From Lactifluus volemus (lineage: Eukaryota > Basidiomycota > Agaricomycetes > Russulales > Russulaceae): DNA of 20,244 nt. The first letter of the stretch is position 1, and each line of letters begins with the position of its first letter. Position numbers and translations under genes: made by a program. Below are positions 11,079 through 19,620 of this stretch, in pieces. The stretch spans positions 1 through 20,244 of the forward strand of contig WTXI01000516.1 of NCBI GenBank assembly GCA_022376515.1. Reading direction: 5' to 3'. Below the pieces are notes generated by a model. The model was given only the letters and a program-made list of their open reading frames with translations. It made no database searches and was not told where the DNA came from.

Positions 11079-12540
11079 TCAACCCCGACAAATGTGGTTA
11101 GTTAACCTGCCCCCACTGGCAGGAACTGTAGGAAATGGTGCGGCTTTGGCGATCCCAGAGCCCTGGACGCGGCCACCATGACATAACAGGCCGTAATCGC
11201 GGGCTACGCCAACCTTCGGCATTTGACGAACTGCCCCCATGTCGATGTGACTGCATTTGATGCGCGAGGCCTCGGATTGTGACCCGGAATCGTCGCAGTT
11301 GAGCTCGGCTTTAGAAGGCGATGCCTGTAGGGGTGTTGGACACCTTGATGATACGGTGACCACGGGACAGGCTCTTGTAGCTTCCTCCAGTGCCTCGTCA
11401 GCATCGAGGTCTGGATGCTCGCTCTTTAAGTGCCTCTTGAGCATATAACGGCGACGCCATTTGAAAGCACCGCAAAAGGCACAAAGCCGTTTGGGTCCAT
11501 GCGTCTCGCGGCGATGCCGGCTGAGACCCTGTGATTGCGCATACATTTTACCACAAGCCTTGCACGAGTACGGCCCTTTAGTATCCTCAGCTACGCAAGG
11601 TGATAGTGAGGTGCGGCCCGAAGACAAGGGTACAGCGGCGGATCCCATGCTCGTTCGCGGAATTTGGGGAGGACAGTCCCGTGATGCCCTTTGGACTTCA
11701 TATTGCGCTATATACGGAATCGAGGACCCCCATCGGTTTGAGAAGTGGGGCGTGGGAGTGATCGGGTCAACATGTTTTGGGGATGCCCGACCTTGTGTCA
11801 TGGCCTTAGGAAACAGATGGATGGAATTACTGCTGATTGCTGGTGGGGATCTGAACAAATCAAATTGAACGCTGGGGGGGTTGCATTGATGGCCCTGGAA
11901 CGACGGCACATTCGCTGATACTTCGTCCATCTGCCAGTTGGTAGCTGTAGTTGTATGACACTGGGTAGGCTCCGGATCGGCATATGTTGATTTGCCGCTT
12001 GGGTTATATGTGATGATAGTGTCCGAGCCCGGCCCGGATTCTGGCGAATTCAATTGTGCTGCGTGCGGGGTAGGCTGTGTACGTACATTAGTGTATCGTG
12101 TCCGAAAACAAGTAGAAGGGTCCCATACCGACAAGCCGAATCCAGGAAACATCGTCCCGTGCAAGGAGTTCGAGGGAAAGATGACAGGGGGTCCCAGACC
12201 GTAGAGGGAAACATCTCCAAGGCGTGGTCTCGCGGTTTCTATCTTGGAACTCCAGATGGGCCACATAGTAGGTGCGTGACTGTCAGCAGGATATACCTAA
12301 TAAATTGATATGGTTGACACAGGAGATAATGGCCCCGTAGCCAAACTAGAGACTTGCCTCTGCATCGTGTTGAGGACGGGTCATCTGTGCTTCACCCGGG
12401 AAGGTTTCAGTTTGGTGAAAGAACATACTAGTACCAGCACCTGATGCTGGAGTACTAATAGTTAGACGACAAGGTGTGTTCTCCGATGGAGAACTGCGAC
12501 ACGGGGAGAGGTTCGAAGCGTAGGCATACTGGTAATCCAT
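11079..12540 (-). CDS. Two-finger C2H2 zinc-finger protein (ZNF-B)
   Basis: Probable nuclear transcription factor and the best preserved long member of the array. My model is exons 12540-12358, 12296-12129 and 12074-11079, giving 448 residues, all junctions in phase 0. Finger 1 is C288-x2-C291-x12-H304-x4-H309. Finger 2 is C315-x2-C318-x13-H332-x4-H337 with FKW after the second Cys. The helix of finger 1 reads QSQGLSRH and of finger 2 RRYMLKRH. The N-terminal 280 residues are rich in Pro, Ser and Thr. About 111 residues follow the last His, versus 34 in ZNF-A and 42 in ZNF-C, so it has a long C-terminal extension. The start MDYQY matches the Met-Asp starts of A and C, and a TATAAA lies 105 bp upstream. 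The second intron is 54 nt without a stop, so an unspliced form (466 residues) is also possible. Confidence 0.9.
12075..12128 (-). other. ZNF-B second intron (54 nt, frame-neutral)
   Basis: The donor is TCG|GTATGG, the branch point CACTAAT and the acceptor ACACAG, followed by CCT. It is phase 0 and 18 codons long with no stop, so retention inserts 18 residues instead of breaking the protein. It is real by comparison: the exon after it (PTPHAAQLNS) aligns with PHLTLQRPLNS of ZNF-C. Confidence 0.75.
12297..12357 (-). other. GC-AG intron in ZNF-B (61 nt)
   Basis: The donor is GAG|GCAAGTC and the acceptor ATTAG, followed by GTATAT, with TCAAC as possible branch point. Phase 0 on both sides (..HDAE | VYP..). 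A stop three codons into the intron requires its removal. Confidence 0.8.
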
Positions 12541-12639
12541 TGTCCAACAGAAGGGATCTTGAAGTCAGAGCACTAACCAAACTTTACCGGAGAACTCGAC
12601 AAGGATAGGGGGGAAATTAGTTGTCTTATGCACTGGGTC

Positions 12640-12645
12640 TTTATA
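12640..12645 (-). promoter_or_regulatory. TATA box of ZNF-B
   Basis: TATAAA on the minus strand, 105 bp upstream of the ATG, directly preceded by ACCAA, so a CCAAT-like element abuts it. Confidence 0.5.
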
Positions 12646-12649
12646 TTGG

Positions 12650-13219
12650 TGCAAGAAGATAGCATGCTTATAAGGATATGACCGCGGTCCCGAAGACGGT
12701 GCAGGATGTCCGGCGTACAGAAGAGCTGTCACACCGTCCATCCTCCATATCTGGCTCCAGGCTGTCCTCGAGAAAATAAAAAATAAAGCCCAGAGTAGTA
12801 TCATGACAAATAAGCCAATGTAAAGACCGAAGCAGTGTTGGAAGGGAGTTTCCAAACTGTGACTCGACGGTAACTTATTGATCACCGGGCCATGCTTGCG
12901 CTTGCGCCATAGTTTACCGTAGATTACCTCATTGTTGAGGCAAAGTGAATTTGTCGTGCGAGTGAGACGGGGACGGAGTCAAGCTGCCGAGCCATGAGTG
13001 CGCGAAAAACGGCTGCCTAGCTGGTTACGCGAAGACAGGCTCAGTTGTGGAAGGATTATCAAGCCCGATGTTGTTGGAGTCGCAATAACTTTCCAAGTGT
13101 GGGGTTCCCATCAACGCTGACTGTACCTGTATAGGGTCAGGCCCGGTAAGGCTTCCAGCATCCCGGGCCCAGTCTGGCTTTGCCGAAGTTCAGTTCAACC
13201 CAGTATTTGCCTGCAGTCT
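12650..13219. other. Upstream region of ZNF-B, nothing recognised
   Basis: A hydrophobic open frame on the minus strand (12885-12565) lacks an ATG start and covers the ZNF-B core promoter, so I do not call it. No other signal. Confidence 0.4.
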
Positions 13220-13243
13220 GGTTCTAGAACCGGTTCGGCCGAA
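13220..13243. repeat. Two adjoining palindromes
   Basis: GGTTCTAGAACC (13220-13231, perfect 12 bp) and TTCGGCCGAA (13234-13243, perfect 10 bp) lie 2 bp apart. They may be protein-binding dyads or remnants of a repeat. No gene start is close enough to assign them. Confidence 0.5.
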
Positions 13244-14450
13244 GGGGAGAGACAGGAAAGTAACCGGCGTACTGAACCACAGGTCTTCAGCCCTAGACGA
13301 TCCTTTATCCAAACATACCTTCAGAAGAATGATGTCGGTAACACTTTCAAACACTAGGCAATCCTTCCAAAGCTATCTCCCACCAGCAGGGGATGATAGA
13401 GACTTCTGATAGTGAATCCGACACGCGCTCTCAGACCCCTTACTGGTGGCACAGAGACACTGCGCCTGACGCCCTGAATCGTCATTCTGACCTACTCATC
13501 CACTGCCCAGTGTCATCTCAGCTACAACCTATTGTGACTTTGTGAATTTTAGTTTTCGAGTCTAACAAGGCGTTCGAGTTCAGGGAACGTCAAAATCTGC
13601 CGTCGAGGGTGCTGCTGTGTCCAACGAAAACGTTCGGACGATGATACCACCTTCTGAGAATGCGAGTCTGTTTACAGCTATCTGATTCTTGTGATGGCTT
13701 GTTTCTATTCCTGCATCGACGCTCAGATCATGAGCCTCTCCCGGGGCCACAGAAGATTTTGAAATCGATCCGACTTCCCCGGAGTCCTTCTGTGGCCCTA
13801 AATCCGCGAATGTCGGGCTCCTTAGTTGGAAGGACATCTGAACTTGAGTGTTACAACAACGAAGGGTGAGTCAGTCAAGCATGTTATGGTCTTCAAGTTG
13901 TCGGGTAAGCCTGGATGGGTGTGCGGCTGTGAATCATTGATGTCGCGCTCTCTGATGCTGATCTATAATCGCATGGGTAGGGTGAAAGAAGGTTCCGTGT
14001 TTGATGAGCTTGGGCAGATCTTGGTGAATATCTTTCGTCACCGAACTTGGGATCAGATCTCTGGGGGGAGAGAATCAAAGAGATCCTGAATACGTTTTCT
14101 TTTCTGGTTAGAATCCTCGCCGCTCAGGGGAAATGATACCATACCGGGTCGAGTACATCTTGCAAAAGTCGCAAGTAAAAGTCAATTGTCCCGTTTTCGC
14201 TACATGGTATGTCGTAGACGATCTGCCCTGACTCAGTAGCTTGCGCGGTGGAGTGGCCAGTGTTATCACCAACTTGAAGAAGAGAAAATACATACACCAG
14301 TCGAGACAATATCCTTCAAGTTTCCCTGGAATCAAGGTGAAGAAACGGCAGGTAGTACAAGCGGTCATAGCGGTATCGACCTGACAGTGAAAATTGACTG
14401 CGCAGATAAACACAGAGTTCATCTGAGATCTTGACTCAGCAATTAGTTCT
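13244..14450. other. Gene-poor stretch with unassigned open frames
   Basis: Frames of 85 codons (minus, 13837-13580), 87 codons (plus, 13826-14089) and 128 codons (minus, 14494-14108) are open but overlap on opposite strands and carry no recognised motif. The first is acidic, polar and free of low complexity, so it is the most exon-like. No function is offered. Confidence 0.3.
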
Positions 14451-15150
14451 CCACGTGTCGACATGCCGAGATGACCCTGTCCATTCCCACTCACCCTCTT
14501 CCATTCACTCTCCCCGTCCCGTTATCTTCGGTTCTCCGACAACAGTCCTGGACCACCGGCACGCCACCACTAGTAAGCCGTGCTCTCTCCTCGTCTCATG
14601 TGCGACGCCACCGTGGCCACGCTCCTGAATCCTGTCTTTGCGCCCCAGTTCTCCGCCCTCTGCACAGCCCTGCCCTAGTATCTTTCAACATGCCTCGTAT
14701 TTCTTAATGATCACCGCTTCCCTCGCGTCTCTTTAGTTCCCTTTATGCCCATTTGTTCCGGATCTCTCTGTCTCAGACTTATGTGGTGTGCCTTGCGCCG
14801 CGTCGTACCGAAATTCGTGATTCCTTTTTGTTTTCACTTCTCAGTTGTGCGCCCTCGTCCTGAGCTCTTACTCTGTGCCACTACGTTTTTGTGGGAGCCT
14901 CGTACTCCTCGTCGTCCGACTATCTCACTTCCAGTCTCTTTCACTTGTCCTTCGTCCCGTAGTGCTAGCCATGTTTCTAAACTTGAAGCTTATGAACTGA
15001 GCAACTAAGAGGCCGCGAATCGCAGAAAAGCTAATTTTTCCCTTTTCCCCTATAGTCGCCCGTTATCTTAGTTGCCACCGTGACTGCCATGCCCTCCTCG
15101 CCCACTTTCTTTATTTCCTTTTTCCTTTTCTTCACCCGTCGCGGGTGATT
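14451..15150 (+). promoter_or_regulatory. Pyrimidine-rich stretch, possible promoter or decayed gene start
   Basis: The plus strand is conspicuously rich in C and T at about 14476-14760 and 15040-15130. Basidiomycete promoters and leaders often show this. Several acceptor-like sites (TCTTTAG, CTTCTCAG, CCCCTATAG, CTCTACAG) lie on the plus strand. An ATG at 14691 is followed by few codons unless a short intron is assumed. An 87-codon frame (14745-15008) has no recognised domain. I cannot build a gene from this. Confidence 0.25.
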
Positions 15151-15995
15151 CTCTACAGACGTGACAATGGGGCGAGACAATGGGACTTTGCATGGAAATG
15201 GAGTAATGTACACATTCCAGCTAGGACTTGAGTAACATGGCAGTTTGTACAACGAGTGAAGTCACTATATCAGCAAACGCAGGGTGTTGCACAAAATGGA
15301 TTCAGGCCGAAACAGTCAGAATGCGTGATAAGACAAAGACGTCGCGGAGCAACGACTCCGAGACTCCCCCGACCCAATGGGGAAGCAAGACGGTAAGTAT
15401 TAGTAATCAAACGGACACCGAGGGTATCGTACTAAGAAGAAGTCGACACTCGGACCATTGGTCAAGCGTGAATTTAAACCTTGAATATCAGAGATGCAGG
15501 CACTGCTGAGGGTAGACCTTCTCTCCGTATTATGATATTTGTCGTAGGATGAGTTTGAGTGCCGCCTATATAAAGCAAGCCTAGGTGCTCGAGGAGGATA
15601 TGCCCACACACGAGGGGTGTGCAGACTCAGCAAGGAAAATCCCAATAAAACAGTCTGAACGTGAAAGGCAGTGCTTAATTCAGGGGTGTGTGTTGTAAGC
15701 ATATTCTGGGGAGGAATGACAAGGCATGTCGAGAATGATGTTACATCATGATGCATGATGGTCCACGACCAAAGGACGTTTTTGAAAGCGCTGGCGCTGG
15801 CATCAGATGAAACCCCGAAAGGGCGTTATTGATAGTCACAAAAGAATACATAGCAGGGAGTTTATATGTAGCCTCGGAGATAGTCCATGGGGTCTTCTTG
15901 AAAGCCTCCTTCAAGTTGTAATCCCAAGAGCATAGAACATAACGAAAGTGGCCGCCTTGCTTTTGTGTGCAAGCGGATTAGAACGTAAAATTTTT
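15151..15995. other. Region downstream of ZNF-C, nothing recognised
   Basis: Open frames up to 118 codons (minus, 15756-15400) without motifs. Contains the presumed 3' UTR of ZNF-C at its right end. No poly(A) signal could be chosen with confidence. Confidence 0.4.
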
Positions 15996-17188
15996 CTACG
16001 ACCTCGTCGGTGACTTTCTGTCACGAAAGTTAGAATCTATCGGCGTATCAGGTGCCTTTGCTACGGTAGCTCCGTGGCGGGCACCCACAGCTTCATCCAG
16101 TGCCAGGTCTGTATTAAGTTCTGGATGCCTCTTTATTAGGTGTGCCTTTAGTAGATAACGGCGACCCCATTTGAAAGCACCGCAATAAATACACAACTCG
16201 GGTCCGTGTTTCTCCCACCGATGTCGACTAAGGCTCTGACGCTGTGCGAATTCCTTATCACACTTCTCGCAAGAGTATGACCCTTTGCGAGCTCCGCATG
16301 CGTTGGATGGTCGACGGGATGCTGCAGAGCGCCGAGGCAATGTCCCTGGGGTAGGTCCATAGCCAAGTTTCCGAACTTGTTGGGGTATGTTTCGTGACGC
16401 GCTTTGATCTTCATAATGTGTCATTGGTGCATTGCAGGAGATCCTCTGAAGGGTCAACGGAGGCGGGACGTTAGGTGTGATCGGGACGACGCGTGTGGGG
16501 GATGTTTGACCTTGTAGCATAGCCGTACGTAAGGGGTAGCAGAAATCAGGGCGGCGTAATTGGGATCTGAATGGAGATGAGTGAGTCCTGGGATCGTGGT
16601 ATTGATGGCACACGTACAAAGGCATGATCATAGGCACTTCGTTCTGGGGCCAACTTGTATCCCCATGGGTATAGTCGAGACTATTCTTTGGTTCCAGGTG
16701 TGCGAAGGCTGGCCCCGGCTCCTGGCTTCCGGATCCGGGCAGACTCGAGTTCAATGGTCGTTGTAACGTAAGATGAGGCTATAAACATCTGATCAGAGAG
16801 CCCAAGAATATTCAAAGAGGCTTCATACCGAGTTAAACGCCGTACCGAGTTCCAAAGGATGCATGATGACAGCTTGGCGGGGGCCCGCATCGTAGAGATA
16901 CCCAGGGCTTTGAATTTCTTTGGCTTTCCGCGTGGAAGTGGACGGCATAGACGTATAGTTGCCGGTCAAATATTCCTAAGTATGTATGTCGAATTGATAC
17001 AGAAAATGTACACGTCCCGGTAGTAGACTTGCCTCTGAGAAGTACGGGGCTTGGTGGGAAACTGTGTCGTCATCTGAGGCTGGATTGATCCTGGAGCTGG
17101 TGGCTAGGCCTGTCACGTTCTCGAGTGGGAAATTGCCATATATGGAACTGCGGGAGTTAGAGATGTACTGACAGACTCCGCCGTCCAT
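15996..17188 (-). CDS. Two-finger C2H2 zinc-finger protein (ZNF-C)
   Basis: Probable nuclear transcription factor. My model is exons 17188-17033, 16975-16829 and 16778-15996, giving 361 residues with all junctions in phase 0. Finger 1 is C271-x2-C274-x12-H287-x4-H292. Finger 2 is C297-x2-C300-x13-H314-x4-H319 with FKW. The finger 1 helix reads QRQSLSRH, the finger 2 helix RRYLLKAH. Finger 2 is followed by HPELNTDLALDEA, matching HPDLDADEALEEA of ZNF-B. The frame stays open upstream to 17296, but MDGG at 17188 is chosen because it aligns with ZNF-A and because a TATAAA lies 121 bp before it. A conserved patch before the fingers (TAMLQGQTSPTRVVPITP) matches KAMTQGRASPKHVDPITP of ZNF-B. The linker between fingers is one residue shorter than in A and B. 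Target genes are unknown. Confidence 0.9.
16779..16828 (-). other. ZNF-C second intron (50 nt)
   Basis: The donor is TCG|GTATGA, the possible branch point CTGAT and the acceptor TTATAG, followed by CCT. Phase 0 is kept. A TGA spans the donor, so the intron must be removed. Confidence 0.75.
16976..17032 (-). other. GC-AG intron in ZNF-C (57 nt)
   Basis: The donor is CAGAG|GCAAGTC and the acceptor ACTTAG, followed by GAATAT. Phase 0 on both sides (..YFSE | EYL..). The stop that would end a read-through form is the acceptor TAG itself. The branch point is weak (TTCGAC). Confidence 0.75.
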
Positions 17189-17303
17189 TGTGTAGCAAAG
17201 GCTGGGGTAAAGATGACGGAAGTAGACGGTCCGAGGGTCAACGTGGATGGAATGAGGACCAATGCTATGTGGCCTGGTAAGCGACAGCCTGAGCAAGCTT
17301 CAA

Positions 17304-17309
17304 TTTATA
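17304..17309 (-). promoter_or_regulatory. TATA box of ZNF-C
   Basis: TATAAA within an alternating TA run on the minus strand, 121 bp upstream of the ATG. Confidence 0.5.
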
Positions 17310-17315
17310 TATATG

Positions 17316-19186
17316 TTCATGCCAAAGATGGCACAACGTTGATCACCACCCTAGAAAATTTGCGCCCGCTACAAACGTAGCGGTGCCACAGACAAGGAGT
17401 ACCTGAGATTTGGCATCGCCGCATATGTAAGGTTATTCGTTTGCAATTAGAACTTTCGGGCAAGATTCAAGATATACCAATCCAATTCGAAGCCACGTGA
17501 AAGGTCGAGCTAGTGCCTTGGCATGCCTCATGACTTGGAGTAATTATCCAGTTTGGCATCTACTATATCCTAATCCGAGATACCCAAAGTAGAGGCAATG
17601 CATGGCCACGGAGGACGACCTGGGGGACCAATGATCGGGTCATTAGGGCGAGGCGACTTGCGTTGAGATCGCACAGCTCGACTTGCCAGATGTGCCAGTC
17701 CGAGTCGGTGCGAAGCGCCTCGAAGTGGGATCGATTGAGGCTTGCTTTTGATAACTGTCCTTTCAGATAGGGGTTTTTACGTATAGACATGGGGTATTAA
17801 GGAGAGAGCGGAGGCTGCGCGGAGGCTTTTAGACAGACACTTCATCGGCTATTCAAGTAAATATTGAGTTCCTTGCCCTGGTCCAAAGACTGCATTTATT
17901 AGCCGCTCACTGACTTCACCGGCGATGGTGGCGGTGTTCGAAAAGGGAAATAATTTGGCAACGTTCCTAGTACCATCGCTCCGCCGTGTCATGGCGTGTG
18001 AGAAGCAAGTCGTTAGCCTCCGGGGCCATCAGCCCTCAGAGTCTGAGTCGCCGGCATGAGGACGAGAGAGTCAAAGCTGAAGCGGGGTGAAACTCCTCGA
18101 CGTAACCGATGAACCATGACTGCTTCTTTTCCAGCCCTGGCCACTGCCATCTGCGAGTGGGTCTTGGAGTCGTGAGTTTGCAGTGATCTACTATTAGCGA
18201 ATGTCGGCCATGCAAACCAGACGTAGGGAAGAAAAAACGCACGTGCTCGTACACACATTCAAATTTTCGCTGCGGCACACGTCGACTTGGATGCATGTTG
18301 GGCAGCCACCCCGTGATGTCGGACTTGGAGTGGGGACGGGCGGAGCGGAGAGCCGGTGCAGCATCAGCTGATTCGAGAGCCGTTTCCGCTTCTTTCCCGA
18401 GAAGTCGACTTGGTCCGAGGTTATTAATAAATTACCATCGGCGCAGAGTTGAGTTGATTGATCGGACGCATGCATGAATCTACAAGCTACAAGACCCGGG
18501 ATGAACCGTTCTGCCAGTTGCGCCTCGCCCAACGCCTATTACTCATGGAACTTTTTTTTTTGGTGACCGAAAGAAAGGGTTTCAATGTTTTTCAGATTGT
18601 CCCTGATAAATGTGTGCTTGCGTAGCAGCCACTGGAACCTAATAAAGACCCTTGAACGTATCAAATGTCCGCCTGGACGAAACGTCGCCATGGTGCCTGT
18701 GCCCACCAACCCCTCCACTTGTCGTGAATAATCCCTGCAGAGTTGGTGCCGCATCCAGCACATAACTTATAAATTAGTAGCTAAGAACCGTAGAAATGGT
18801 AATAACGTTTTGTCATTATACATTGGCAACAGCGTTATCGTCATTTTAAAAAGAAGCCTTGGGGGGCGTATTGGCCAGGCACCTTCAGGTTTGCTCATGA
18901 TCGATCAATGATCACTAGTTTCTATTCCCTATCGTTGAACTTCAGTTCTCGAACTTCAAAACCAGAAAATCAATGATGAAATTGCTGGGGTATACGTATA
19001 ACAACCTTGTATGGGGTAATGGGGACAACATTGAAAGCACCTCCCTCTCTCCCCTGACCAAGTCTAAGATGTGTGGTCGTCCGTTGTCCATTGCTACAAC
19101 ATTCTATCGCCCATCGATAACAGTGAGGAACACAAGGGGAGAGGGGGAGGCCTGAAAAGTGTTGTCTAGGTGTGGTAGATGTGGCT
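17316..19186. other. Gene-poor stretch between ZNF-C promoter and kinase
   Basis: Overlapping minus-strand frames at 18532-18194, 18296-18036 and 18258-18013 are open for 81-112 codons. They shift from one phase to the next as a frameshifted or intron-broken gene would, but I recognise no domain. A TGATCGATCA palindrome lies at 18898-18907 and a T10 run near 18551. Nothing else is supported. Confidence 0.3.
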
Positions 19187-19205
19187 AAACCCTGTCACAG
19201 GGTTT
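19187..19205. repeat. Short perfect hairpin downstream of the kinase
   Basis: AAACCCTG (19187-19194) and CAGGGTTT (19198-19205) around a 3-nt loop. It lies about 415-435 bp past the kinase stop codon. It may belong to the kinase 3' UTR or be incidental. Confidence 0.4.
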
Positions 19206-19620
19206 TCGGCAATGAAGCGCAAATGAAAACATATTGAAACACAACAGGCAGGAAAGCAATGTCAGAAAAATGGGTCGCATACAATTGTCACAAACAAAGA
19301 AACAAGCAGTTGCGTACTGTAGCAGAGACTCGAAGTGAAACAACAAAGAGTGAAATTTCTATGCATCCCTCCTATACTTCCTCCCTTTTCTAATTTTTTT
19401 TTGTCGGCATCGTAGTTTCTTCGTGAGTTTTGATATTAGATGTTCAGTGTACGTTGGGCATTCGGATGGATGGATATGTTGAAAATGATGGAAAAAGTAT
19501 GGTTCATGACCGACGGTATCGCTTGAAATGGGCAGTCCGCTGCCTGTGGGTCAGGATCGCCATAGTAGAACAGATGACCGAGCACCATGACGGAGAAGGG
19601 GGAATGGGAGGCAGGTAGCC

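Noticed and set aside
11461..11868. 135-codon plus-strand open frame
   Set aside because: It lies antisense to the finger-coding exon of ZNF-B, whose cysteine and histidine spacing and paralogues prove the minus frame.
12565..12885. 106-codon minus-strand frame with a hydrophobic, membrane-like segment
   Set aside because: No ATG at its start, covers the ZNF-B TATA box and CCAAT-like element, and has no paralogue upstream of ZNF-A or ZNF-C.
16681..16890. 69-codon minus-strand frame overlapping the start of the ZNF-C last exon
   Set aside because: It is the wrong phase; the phase-0 model through 16829/16778 matches ZNF-B, and this frame runs through the intron.
2551..17706. Recurring CCGAGTC/GACTCGG heptamer (2540, 2551, 4708, 9702, 10340, 17700) as a possible zinc-finger binding site
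   Set aside because: About 2-3 are expected on both strands by chance in 20 kb; six is only a mild excess, and the sites do not sit at matched places near the three genes.
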